Positions 24,001 through 33,819 of a DNA stretch of 64,000 bases are shown one piece after another. Under the pieces are notes generated by a model that made no database searches, was not told the DNA's origin, and worked only from the letters and a program-made list of their open reading frames with translations. A program made the translations under genes and the position numbers. Positions within the stretch are counted from its first letter, which is position 1. Each line of letters starts with the position of its first letter. The DNA comes from Clusia tigrina. Taxonomy: Eukaryota; Arthropoda; Insecta; Diptera; Clusiidae. The stretch is taken from contig OV050033.1 in the NCBI GenBank assembly GCA_920105625.2, positions 5,436,001 to 5,500,000 of the forward strand. Reading direction: 5' to 3'.

Positions 24001-27000
24001 TCAGCTTAACCGCGGAGACTGCTCTTAGACTAATTTCGTAAAAGAGAACAAACTGTCACTCCTTGGAATGATATGAATATTCATATAAATATTGAAGATT
24101 TCCATACTCCCTCCCCACCTTCTATAAGGCAGAGTGAACGTTTCTGGGCGACAAGTGTGAAGTGTGGCCAGTAATGCCTTTCAACACTCCACTATAGTCT
24201 CCAGTCACAACTGTAATCGTTGATTTATGACTATTTTAGAGACTCTGCTGTATTAAATTCCGCCCCATTTGCTCCTTCTGTAAATTTTCATATTAATTTG
24301 CTCAATGGGGCTTCATTAAGCGGCACCACCCCCTTTTCTGTTTTAATACTCGTACGATAGGAATGAAACGTTATCTTTCTGAATTAGCATGCAAAACTGT
24401 CCACAGATGTGCAATTGTCAGCCACTTCGTTTGCTTTTCACTGTCGATTAGGTTGGCAAACAAAAAACGCGACGCATGCCAGGATAAGATTAACTGTGAC
24501 AGCTGTTTTGACTCAAGTGCAAGGCAGAGTGGCTGCAGCAGAGGCACCAAGCACAAAGCAGCTTTCACCAGCAAGCAGTTCAGAAATAGAACGACACCGT
24601 TGAGAGCGCGAAGAGCAAGAAGAGAGAAGGCGGATAGAAAGGGGGCGACGCGCAAAACACATTTTCTAGTTGACCTGATTTTCCCCGAGGATGTGTGGGA
24701 TGAGTGGGATTGGTTGGAGAGACACGGCAAGCTCGTAAGAATGGCAACGGCACAGGGAGTGGGGTGCTGCTAAGTGGGCAAATGAGCAGCGTATAATTGA
24801 ACTTGAACACTTTGCACTTGAAGTGCAAGCAATTAGCTCGGCACAAAGCAAGGGTGGGCGTGTGGTGGGTTGGGCAAGAGTGCAGTGATGTGTGTGCCAT
24901 TGAAATTTGAACTATCTATAAGTCAGGCGTTAACGCATCACGCTCACGCTCACGTTGTCAAGTCAATGAAGTTTGAAATTAATGAGCATCCCACCCCACA
25001 CGCCCTCAAGCGAAGTGCGACTTTGTCAACGGTGAAATCCCGTGCAATTAAAATGTTAATTGGCGGAGGGCGGCGGCAGCGGAGATTTGCTCGTGCATCG
25101 TTTTGAACGGGAAGTTGAACATTAATTGTCAATAATTTGTGTGCTATTTAAATTCTGTTGCACTCCAAATTTAGCACGTAACGCCTTCACAGCCTCTCTT
25201 CGCAGTCCGTGGAATTCGTGTGTGCCACGTGCAGTGTGCGATTTATCAACAGAGCTCATTGTTGGCGGCACGAACCTTTGCGTGTCCGGCAGCAATTTTG
25301 AGTAAATATTTTGTTAAAACACTTGTCAATTTGCTGTTGCCGTGTAAAATTGCAGCAATGTTGATTTTGTTAATCTACCTGAATAGTGCAGCTACACTAG
25401 GGCAGGGAGAAGGGAGTACTCGCGAGGGGGCTCAGTTGTAAACAAATATGGATAAATAATTCGGAGCATTTTAAATATTCATCATGTGTGAATATGAAAA
25501 TGAATTATTTTGTTCATAAATTACTCGTATTTCTGTAATTATAGATTGTTCTTTTGTTGTTGGTAGGGTAACAGGACTGATGGGGGCAATAGTGACCCAG
25601 GGTATTGGTGCGGTGAGGTGATAAGGTAGAGAGATAGTTGGATGCGCTGGCAAATCACAGAGCTGGGCAATTATCAGACATTAGAAGTACGTGTAGAAAT
25701 AATGAACATTGTGTCAGACCTGAAGAAGATTAGGTAAATGCCGACTTCCCGTCAAGTGAGATTGAGTAATTAGTATGACTTTGGCAAACCTTTAATGAAC
25801 CTTTCGATTGTCAAGCTTCAATTACTCGTAACTATATTGTAGTATTATAGTATATTAATAGTATTATCTTTATGTCTCTATACCGGAATATGGGACTATT
25901 AGCAGCCAAGTTGGTTGTTTTCCAGTTTTTTATTTCTAAACTAAATCAAACTTCGAGTAGAAGGAAAGGTAAAACGACTTCCCTGAGTGTGAGAATGCTA
26001 TTGCCAAACCTTTAAGGAACCTTTCGACTGTTATGCATTAATTACTCGTACCTAAGTTGAGATTATAATAATATTCATGTGAGCTTTAGGTCTATATACC
26101 TGCACAAGCCGGACAGAGCTGTCATCCATTAATAGTAGGGACATAGCAAGGTTCATCAAAGTATCAGAATGGTTTCCTGCAAACATGAGGGGGGATCGTG
26201 CCTTTCCTGGCGCTGTCCTTGCGCTGAGTATCACCATCCCAGGTAAGGGAACTTTTTAGTCAGTGCTTGAACGGCGCCACACCGTGGTATCACAATGGGC
26301 CATTATGTGTGCCTAAGTGGGCTTTTGGCAAACTGGACGGCCACTCCTACCTACCTACCTACTTACCTACCTGCATATGGGACTATTAGCAGCCAAGTAT
26401 CACCATCCCAGGTAAGGGAACTTTTTAGTCAGTGCTTGAACGGCGCCACACCGTGGTATCACAATGGGCCATTATGTGTGCCTAAGTGGGCTTTTGGCAA
26501 ACTGGACGGCCACTCTTACCTACCTACCTACTTACCTAGCCAAGTTGGGTGTTTTCCATTAATCAATCTAACACTGTTTATTTATAAACTAAATCAAACT
26601 AGGAGTTTTCTGTGAACAAAGGCGCTTTATTATTACAATGGAATACAATTCTAGAAATTGGCAAAACAGATGATTGCCAAGATATCAAAAAACTTGTTTA
26701 TCAACAATCCATGAATTCAAAGCAAATCACACTTGGGTCAGCATTGTAATACAAGTCAGTAACTAGTCTCACTAGTACCATGGGCATCAGTGACTAAGTG
26801 TTTGGAGACCTCCTTCTTCGGCGGATCTCTGGCCTACCACACACACACACACACTTCTAACCAGTCTCATTCGATGCAACATCAGTCAATCAACTTCATT
26901 TAACCAGCGGCAATAATACACTTGTAACTTTGCGATACCCTACTAGATACCAGTAACTACCTCTCAGTTTAATAGCGCCAGGATAACAATCCTCACTGAA

Positions 27001-30000
27001 GCCAAAATTTTAATTTCCACTACTGCCACATAAGCAGAGACCGTAGAGACACCAACCGACTACCGGCAGTGTTTACAGGTCACTGGCTAGTAGGTACGCA
27101 TGCAGAGACCTTTCATTACCCTTTGGAGACGTTGTAAAGACTCGGACGACAGGGAAACAATAACTCACTTTCTTTCCAAATGCCCAGCTCTGGCGGCCGC
27201 AAGAACTAGGATAGGTAGGAGTGGCCGCCTAGTTTGCCAAAAGCACACTTGAGCACATCAAAAAAATAGAGCCCTGGGAAACTATTTTCTAGCGGGACTA
27301 TCCGACCTCTCGGCTGTAAAACTGGAGGATCTTCTAAAATACCTAAATTCCACAAAGTGGATCTAGATAGCAACCCATCTTTTTCCAGCGTTTAGGAGGG
27401 GCAGTGGCTTTAGAACAGCCCTAAGGCGCTAATTGTGAATCATGCCAGGATGCCGTGGATCAGCCAACTGAACCTACCTACAAACCAACCAACTGCCACA
27501 GAAATGAGTGATTCAAAAGTGATTCAAACCTTTGAAAAGTCTTAGAGGCAGAGCAATGAAATCCTTTCGAAAGTAGGCATATTAGGTTTGTTTCCATATT
27601 CAGTATAATTTGAAGAGATTAAACAAAACCAATCAATTTGTTGAGGTGTGTGCTTAGTTCATTTCATCAAATATTGTAAATGTCAAACAATCATTACTAA
27701 AGTTTTCATAGTATTGAAAATAAAAACAAACAGTCGACTGTTGGCATTCAGTCTGCTTAAAGAAGAGACGAGAGCAAAAGAAGGGTAGGAAGCAAAAGCT
27801 TAAAATACCCCAAAATACACACAAATGTGTATTCAAAATGTATGTTTCGTTAAACACACCAGTGTCCTTCAAGCACAGTGTGGATTCAATAAGGAAACAC
27901 TAGGATACGCAGTACAAATGAAGTTCGTTTTCCTCTACGCGTATTTAAGTAGCTTGTAATGTAATTGAAAGGTGGCTTCTGTGAATTCTGTATAATTAAT
28001 GGAGCTGACTTGTGGCGGTAGGTCTCCTCGCTTTATGTATTTCCCTGAGACCTTGATATAAATAAATGTAGCGTATATGCCATTTGTTATTCTGCGTACA
28101 TATTATTGTTTATTATCCCTTTATATTATTATTTGTATATTTGCATAATACAACTAGCATAGGTAGAAGGATATTAGCAGTGACTGCGGGTTTGTTCGCG
28201 CCTACGAGTCAACGCCGCACAAAATGTTCATTCATTAGTTCCAAAGGTTCACAGTGGTTGTATGAGAAGAGTGTCATAGAATAGGCCTCCATATCCGCTC
28301 ACTGTGTTGATGATGTGTGATAGACATTATTAACTCCCCCTTCCTCAATATTGATTCCTCTTTTAGGCTCCACAGTTGACATAACATTGGCTATTTTTGT
28401 TGTGAACTTCAGGTTCTGCAAGAACTGTCTGACAAATTCTTTCCCGTTTTCTCCACTGTCTGCTCCCAGATTCGCATATCAAACTTTATTATTGCATCTC
28501 TCATAATTATCAAATATGTCACACTATAGCATGAGAGTTGGCACACCCATGCAGTCCTTTCTCATATCTTCAGAGAATTTTTGAAACGCAATTTCAATCT
28601 TGTATACGGTTGCTGAGATATAAGGCATTAAGTATTTTATTTTTGTATGCCACTCCTATTTTTGTATTTCCACAGGACTAACAATATTATACCCGGTAGA
28701 AAATCCTTCGACTGAACCCTCCCCGAGGGTGCCGGCTGGTAATAGGTCTACAATGATATCAATTGTCTGATGGTGTTGGATCTAGCTAAGGTCAGGATGT
28801 AGCGCTCAGTGTTTGAAAATGCTTAATAGAACAGTATTGAGAAAGTTAAGGGCTGGATCAAGGTGTCACGCGACCCGTGCTGATCTAATCTAATACCCTC
28901 TAAAATGACCATATAAAGGACGAGTAGGTTTGATATAGAACCAAACCAAGCAGCATGAACATTTTTTATTTGGTTTTCGAGATGTTGACATATTCATACA
29001 TACTAATAATATAAAATCTTAATTGAATTAACCTTAATTCTTGCAGGTTTCTCGCTGCGCCCACTAAAAATGCACGAGGATTCCATCATGCTGATTTCGT
29101 ATCCTGGTGAGCTGTTTATGCGGGTGCTGAAGTTGATGATTCTGCCACTGGTCATTTCAAGTCTCATCGCTGGCTCGGCTAGTCTCAATGCACGGATGAA
29201 TGGAAAAATTGCTCTGCGCACTTTGGTCTACTTTGCCTCTACCTCGTTTTTCAACGCCTTACTCGGCATTGCTCTGGTGTTTCTAATACATCCCGGTGAT
29301 CCCGACCTGCATAATGCTGCTGATCGTTCGACCGACAAACGAGCAGTGAATTTACTGGACAGTCTTTTGGATTTGGGAAGGTGAGTTAAAATGTGTTTAG
29401 TCTTGAAGACATGCTGGGCTTTTGCTTTCTGGTCCAACCTTATACATTTTTACGCCTTATATGGGTTCCGGGGCATTGAGATATTGCGGGAAATTGTAGG
29501 GCTGATGATTTAGCCAGACGGGGTACCAACCTTCCTTTAGGCATGGACAGACGTGAGATTGGAATACCTATTGCCACCTGTAAACTAATGCTGAAGGATA
29601 GGGTCGTGCGTGAGACCAATGGGTCTTGGGCACAAGAGGGCACTTGCTTAACGACTAGGCTAATGTGGCCGGAACTTAATAGTAGGAAAACTAGAGACAT
29701 GCTTGCCCTGCCGAGAGAGAATATCTTGAAGGTCGTGGCATGTATAACTGGTCACTGGCTTTTCGGCAGACATGCTCTCAGGCTGGGAGTATTCTCTCAT
29801 GAATACTGCAGAAGCTGTGGGGATGAGGAGGGGGAGCAGAATGTGGAACATCTCTTCTGTAGTTGCCCCGCTCTGGCCAGAAGCAGAGCGGGCTCTTTAG
29901 GCAAATACGCTTTTAGCTCTCTTACAGAGGTGTCTAGCGCGAAGATCAAACAAATCCTGCGCTTTATTAGGGCTTCAAAATGGTTTGACGAGTGAATCGG

Positions 30001-32942
30001 AGGTGCGTTGTGGCGCGGTGGTATCACAATGGACCCATGGTGGTCTGGGTGAGCTGGTCCTTGAACTGGCTGCCACATTAACCTAACCTAACCTATACAT
30101 TTTTATGGGTAGAAGTGTTCATCTTTGTGAGTCCTGTGTTCATCTGTCCTAGTGTCCAATAGTGACTCCTTTTTGTGCATCAGTTATAATTGCTTTCTTT
30201 CAAAATTTGTGGTTTGGAACGGAAATGCCGCTTTGGCGTCTGCCTGGTACTAATTTTGCGTCTGAATATTAAGTTCATTGTATTGCGCAGCACAGACACT
30301 GTACGGTCTCTAAGAGCACAATTTTTCCCAATGACTCACAAACTGTTGGGTAAAATTCTAAGAAAATTCCCTTCAACCTTTTACGAGCTTTGCTCAGTGA
30401 CCGTATCATTTACGGTATTATTTGAAGCTAATGGAAATTTCTTATGTTGAATGGCAGAGACCATATCCACCTTTATATCGTAGGTTCAGTGCTGTGCTGA
30501 GCGACTTATATATTCACAATTTGCGGCCAGATGCCTCCCTGAGCTGGGGATATTATTCACAATGATTGATGTGATGATTTTGTTATTAAAGCTTGGGATT
30601 TTTTCTATGGATTTTCAAGACCAATGATGCCGGTTACCGCTAAGCTACCTCTGCATCCGGTCAGTTTTTGCTCCATACTTTAATGTTGTTTCATATAAAG
30701 AACGCTAAGTGATCATTTTAAGGGTCAGGTTTCATTTTGTATGACAAATTTTTTAGGTCACTATTGGCCACAATCTGAGTGCCTCTCAAAAGTAATTGAA
30801 ACATTTTGTCTTTAAGATTTGAAGAACCAATTTTTGTTTTCATATCTCGTATAACTAATTAATATTCATTTAATAACATCAACACCAACTCACATCAATT
30901 TTATTTTTCTTTTCTTTCAAGAAATGTCTTTCCAGATAATCTGTTCCAGGCTTCCTTTCAACAAGCGCACACAGTATACCTACCCAAGCCATCCATATTG
31001 CACAGCTTTAACGAGACTCTGAACGAAACCGTCGCAGAATTGGAGCAGAGCCCTGCCGAAGGACAACAGCCGGATATGGAATCGACCGTGATTCGTGTGG
31101 TGCAGTACCGAAGCGGCACCAATACGCTTGGCATAGTCTTTTTCTGTTTAGTATTTGGGACATTCCTTGGCACCATTGGCGAAAAGGGCCACGTAGTCGT
31201 TGAGTTTTTCTCCGCCATCTTTGAGGTGGTGATGAAGATGGTCACCTGCGTTATGTGGCTGACACCGGTTGGCATTAGTTCGGTCATTGCGGGCAAGATA
31301 CTGAGCGTCACCGATTTGCACTTGGTCATGGAGCAGTTGATGTGGTTCGTCCTGACGGTGGCCATCGGCGTATTCATCTATCAGTTCATTGTGATGCAAG
31401 CCATTTATTTTGTGTTCGTGCGACGCAACCCATTCAAATTCTATGCCGGACTTATACAGGCTATGCTAACCGCATTTGCGACAGCATCAACGTAAGCCAT
31501 TCTCAAATCTATCTATAATGTCATATATCCATATATTTCCTATCTGAATATTTCTATCTGTCTCTCTATATATATATATATATACTTCTTATATATACTT
31601 TTTCTGTTTACTGTTAATACACTACATGCGGTTGCATTGTGAATATCACTGATGCAACTGTTCTTGCATTTACTTCTTGTGCTACAAATATTTCTTTCCT
31701 TTTTTTGGTTTTCGCTTTTGATTTGACTTATCAAATGAAAATTTATATAATTTTCATTCCAAAACAAAACAAAAAACAAACAAAAAATTAACTAATTAAA
31801 AACAAACACAAACTGTGATAAAAATTTGACTATGACAAATTTAACCAACCAAACAAAAATATAAATAAAAATAACACATCACTACGATTTGCCGCACTGC
31901 CTCTGACAACAACATCCTGTAAATGTCAACAACAACAACAACAACAACCGCAATGACAACAAATTGTACACAAACAGCGCTGCTGCTCTACCAATCACAT
32001 TCCGCTGCATGAACGATAAACTGCGCATAGATCAGCGCATTACGCGCTTCGTACTGCCCATCGGATGCAACATCAACATGGACGGCACGGCTCTATTCAT
32101 AGCGGTCGCCTCGATATTCATCGCTCAGATGAGTGGCATGACTTTGGGCTTTGGTGAATTGGCAACGGTGCTGCTCACTTCTACCGCCGCCTCGATGAGT
32201 TCGGCCAGCGTGCCAAGTGCTGCATTGGTCTTGCTGCTGGTCGTGTTGACAGCCATCGATGCGCCCGTGCAGGATGTCACTCTGCTGTTCGCTGTGGATT
32301 GGTTTGTGTGAGTGTCCTGCTAGCGAGAATGCTCCTACGTTTGTATATCGCAGATAATCTTTGTCTTATTATTTACCCACTTAACTCTTCCAGCGATCGC
32401 ATACGCACCACCAACAACATGCTGGGCGACTGCTATGCCGCTGCCGTAGTCGAGGAATTGTCCCGCAAGGAGCTAATGGCGCTAGACGCTGCAGTGCTCT
32501 ATCAGGTAATGTGGCATATCACACTGGTGAGAGTGATGATTTTTATTGCATGTGCACGCATGTCTATTCAATTTTTGATTTTGTGCATATAAAAATTACA
32601 CCTCTTCAAGTATGATAACAAATAAACGAACATCCACTAAAATCCGCTTACAGATTGAGTGTTGAGCACAGCTGACGAGTGCTGACGATTAATACGCGTA
32701 TAATATGCTGAGCAGATATGCCCGAACTTTCACTAATAATCTCATTTGTTATCTCTTCTTTTTCTGCGACCCAACACAAACAGGACGTGCCAACGATCGG
32801 CACACCCAACGGCCACGTCATCATGGAGGGCCAAACCGAGCTGGACAGCAAATCGTCGGTAGCCGATTCGGTGGTGATCGACATGAACGCCGTCATGAAC
32901 AACATCAACTTGCAGAATGGCAAAGCTAATCTCAGAATTTAA
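20831..32942 (+). CDS. Eaat2: SLC1 excitatory amino acid transporter (Eaat2-like), six coding exons
   Basis: Sodium-dependent transporter for acidic amino acids in the plasma membrane. Six exons join in phase (1,2,2,2,0) to 569 residues, close to the usual family length. The start ATG 20831 is in good fly context (CAAACAATGG); no in-frame ATG lies upstream. Visible family marks: TM1 about residues 50-69, YPGELFMRVLKLMILPL (87-103), HPG after TM3, two NET sequons at N210 and N214 in the glycosylated TM4 loop, an HP1 serine (S369), NMDGT at 403-407, and D481, R484 and N488 in TM8, equivalent to human EAAT1 D476, R479 and N483. R484 supports an acidic substrate. Odd points: F410-I411 replace the TM7 Tyr-Glu pair, HP1 reads TASTAAA instead of TSSSSAT, and HP2 has lost its glycines. 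Because Eaat1 orthologues should keep the canonical core, I favour Eaat2; family certain, symbol about 65 percent. Confidence 0.93.
21235..21445. repeat. AT-rich low-complexity tract
   Basis: Repeated TATATAGAATATATTATATATAGGTATTATAT units, about 50 bp with variation, four or so times. Confidence 0.8.
22078..22158. repeat. Short tandem repeat (CCGAGTATTAATCAAT)
   Basis: Four imperfect copies of CCGAGTATTAATCAATATTA or its shorter form, in intron 1. Confidence 0.8.
22400..22470. repeat. ~24-bp tandem repeat, 3 copies
   Basis: TATTTAAGCACAACCCARTCCC occurs twice, followed by a third partial copy. Confidence 0.75.
22912..23019 (-). mobile_element. 5'-truncated LINE tail, family A, with TSD
   Basis: 108 bp bounded by AACAACTC (22904-22911 and 23020-23027). 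Reverse-complemented it reads GTGAATCGGGGGTGCGTTG, GGTGGTATCACAAGGGACCC, ending TTAACCTAACCTATCC. It is the same 3' end as 18244-18497 and 29453-30093. Confidence 0.85.
25735..26100. repeat. Ancient tandem duplication, ~217-bp unit
   Basis: GGCAAACCTTTAATGAACCTTTCGA..ATTACTCGTA..TCT.TATACC at 25787-25884 recurs in diverged form at 26003-26100. The second unit is interrupted by the LINE fragment that follows and resumes at 26375. Confidence 0.7.
26101..26538 (+). mobile_element. LINE 3' end, family B, internally duplicated
   Basis: The left part has ORF2 C-terminal sequence (DIARFIKVSEWF), then a 3' UTR with GGTATCACAATGGGCC and a (CCTA)n tail. A possible TSD ACCTGCA lies at 26098-26104 and 26369-26375. 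A segment of about 140 bp (26228-26366) is repeated nearly perfectly at 26397-26538; together with the intervening flank this is a 169-bp tandem duplication after insertion. Confidence 0.75.
26835..26855. repeat. (AC)n microsatellite
   Basis: Short CA dinucleotide run in intron 1. Confidence 0.85.
27050..27480 (+). mobile_element. LINE ORF2 C-terminus, interrupted
   Basis: Plus-strand translation gives FTGHWLVGTHAETFHYP, then CRRC-like WRRCKDSDDRETITHFLSKC and PALAAARTR, then after an interruption LGNYFLAGLSDLSAVKLEDL and KYLNSTKWI. This is the zinc knuckle and terminal block of R1/LOA-like ORF2 followed by a short 3' UTR ending in CCTACCTAC. Confidence 0.8.
27212..27258 (-). mobile_element. 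Family B LINE tail nested in the 27-kb LINE
   Basis: ATAGGTAGGAGTGGC, then TTTGCCAAAAGCACACTTGA and GCACAT interrupt the ORF2 frame of the plus-strand LINE. The orientation is minus. I find no clear target-site duplication. Confidence 0.65.
28670..28905 (+). mobile_element. Possible LINE 3' UTR remnant
   Basis: A GC-richer block with CCTCCCCGAGGGTGCCGGC and GTGTCACGCGACCCGTGC ends in ATCTAATCTAATACC, a short tandem tail like those of non-LTR elements. No coding remnant, so tentative. Confidence 0.35.
29047..29380 (+). CDS. Eaat2: Transporter coding exon 2
   Basis: Encodes Gly69 to the first two bases of Arg180: the end of TM1, the conserved PGELFMR..KLMILPLVISSL segment of TM2, and TM3 (TLVYFASTSFFNALLGIALV). 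The TM3 sodium-site residues of human EAAT1 (Y127, T130, T131) align with F131, T134 and S135, so the site is partly kept. Acceptor TTCTTGCAG, donor AAG|GTGAGT. Confidence 0.95.
29381..30921 (+). other. Intron 2
   Basis: GTGAGT to a strong TTTCTTTTCTTTCAAG acceptor. It contains the 641-bp LINE insertion; the remaining 30.1-30.9 kb shows no other feature. Confidence 0.9.
29453..30093 (+). mobile_element. LINE family A insertion, 641 bp, 12-bp TSD
   Basis: Bounded by TATACATTTTTA at 29441-29452 and 30094-30105. The frame opens in RNase H with IWVPGH, a single stop, then DIAGNCRADDLARRG, and runs open to 29995 through the zinc knuckle (CRSCGDEEGEQNVEHLFCSC, then PALARSRAGSLG) to the terminal RFIRASKWFDE. 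The 3' UTR includes GGTATCACAATGGACCC and ends in (CCTAA)n. It is the longest and best-preserved copy here, so the most recent. It is sense-oriented in the transporter intron. Confidence 0.92.
30922..31491 (+). CDS. Eaat2: Transporter coding exon 3
   Basis: Encodes Arg180 to the first two bases of Thr370: the long TM4 loop with N210-E-T and N214-E-T sequons, TM4c (GIVFFCLVFGTFLG), TM5 (MWLTPVGISSVIAGKIL), TM6, and the first half of HP1 ending FATAS. Donor AAC|GTAAGC. Confidence 0.95.
31492..31977 (+). other. Intron 3 with an AG-free zone
   Basis: After the donor (GTAAGC) there is no AG until the acceptor CAG at 31975-31977. The pyrimidine-rich stretch lies far upstream (about 31687-31720), and a (CAA)n run sits just before the acceptor where a polypyrimidine tract would be expected. 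A CTAAT branch-like motif is at 31792-31796. Confidence 0.85.
31922..31960. repeat. (CAA)n microsatellite beside the exon 4 acceptor
   Basis: Seven or so CAA triplets, 20-50 nt upstream of the 3' splice site of intron 3. Confidence 0.85.
31978..32307 (+). CDS. Eaat2: Transporter coding exon 4 (transport core)
   Basis: Encodes Thr370 to the first two bases of Val480: second half of HP1, TM7 with INMDGTALFIAVASIF, HP2 (STAASMSSASVPSAA) and most of TM8 up to DWF. Almost every ion- and substrate-binding element lies in this one exon. Without splicing at its donor the frame meets TGA at once (GTG TGA). Confidence 0.95.
32308..32393 (+). other. Intron 4 (86 nt)
   Basis: GTGAGT to CTTAACTCTTCCAG, typical short fly intron with CTTAACT near the 3' end as a possible branch site. 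Confidence 0.9.
32394..32505 (+). CDS. Eaat2: Transporter coding exon 5
   Basis: Encodes Val480 to Gln517: DRIRTTNNMLGDCYAAAVVE, matching the end of TM8 with the substrate residues D481, R484 and N488, then the start of the cytoplasmic tail (ELSRKELMALDAAVLYQ). Donor CAG|GTAATG. Confidence 0.95.
32506..32783 (+). other. Intron 5
   Basis: GTAATG to CCCAACACAAACAG. A pyrimidine tract (TTATCTCTTCTTTTTCT) lies 15-35 nt upstream of the acceptor. Confidence 0.85.
32784..32942 (+). CDS. Eaat2: Transporter coding exon 6 (C-terminal tail)
   Basis: Encodes residues 518-569, a polar cytoplasmic tail (starting DVPTIGTPNG, ending NGKANLRI) followed by TAA at 32940. It has no membrane segment and no PDZ ligand that I recognise. 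Confidence 0.88.
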   Translation, partial: DVPTIGTPNGHVIMEGQTELDSKSSVADSVVIDMNAVMNNINLQNGKANLRI

Positions 32943-33654
32943 ACACACCAAAATACTAACACTAAAAAATGCTACACGGAAGAACAGTTTAGCTAAATGG
33001 TATATTATATCCTAATTGCACCGAGTACGACACTATCCTTGGCAGCAGTTCAGCTGAGGCACATCGTATAAGCAAAGTATTAACAGACAATTTATGGCAC
33101 ATTTGTAGTACATTATTATGAGGAAGAGTACATATTGATAGTCAACGTATACGTTCATAGAATATCATAAAATAGCACCTAGAAACCGTCGATCCTTGAG
33201 GAGTTGTTGAAGCAACGGAAGAGGCAATGAAATGTGGAGATAATGTGGAGAAAATGTTCAGAAATTATGCTCTTAACGAATTGGTTTATTTCTATCCACA
33301 CACTAAATTTAGTTTTTAATGATAACCAAAGTCTAAAGTTGAGTTCCTCTTTCAGTATTGAACTGAATTTTCCCAGGCCTGAATTTTTTCCCAGTCATCT
33401 TTACGAACTTATTTTTCTATTTCAAATTATGAGTTTTTATTTCCTAATATTCTGTTGAGAAAAGCCCCGCTTGATTCTCCAGACTCTGTTCGCATGGATT
33501 CGCTTTTTGGCAAATTGTATGGGTGTATCAGCGAGTTGGATTTGACTCGCTAAGTTGACTTAGCGAGTTGAACCGTGATGCCAAGTATGATATCTGATGG
33601 TTTGTGCATAGACTAGGAAGGTTTTCATGTACAAATTGAACAGCAACGGGCAGT
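32943..33654 (+). other. Probable 3' UTR of the transporter
   Basis: AT-rich, no further coding frame. I cannot place the poly(A) site: no AATAAA occurs before the repeats at 33.65 kb; later ones are near 33912, 35621 and 35779. Confidence 0.45.
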
Positions 33655-33817
33655 CAAGTATTATAGTGTAGTACTATAGTGTAGTATTATACTGTATGAT
33701 TATAGTACTATAGTGTAGTATTATAGTGTAGTGTTACAGTATAGTAGTATAGAGTAGCATTATAGTATAGTACTAGAGTGTAGTACTATACTGTACTATT
33801 ATAGTATAGTGCAGTGT
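33655..33817. repeat. (TATAGTGTAGTA)-type microsatellite
   Basis: Irregular repeats of TATAGTGTAGTACTA and TATTATAG, ending directly against the inverted-repeat element. Confidence 0.8.
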
Positions 33818-33819
33818 TA

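Larger units (their letters stand above)
21036..29046 (+). other. Intron 1 (8 kb)
   Basis: GTAAGTG at the 5' end; branch-like CTAATAAT and TTAATTCTTGCAG at the 3' end. It holds microsatellites, LINE tails and duplications listed separately. 23.1-25.7 kb is otherwise unique, with a less AT-rich island at 24.36-25.44 kb whose frames on both strands look unsupported. 27.5-29.0 kb shows only a possible LINE 3' end near 28.67-28.91 kb. Confidence 0.85.

Noticed and set aside
24363..24773. 136-codon plus frame and overlapping 119-codon minus frame
   Set aside because: Mutually antisense, no domain, inside intron 1 of the transporter with no exon-like splice pair.
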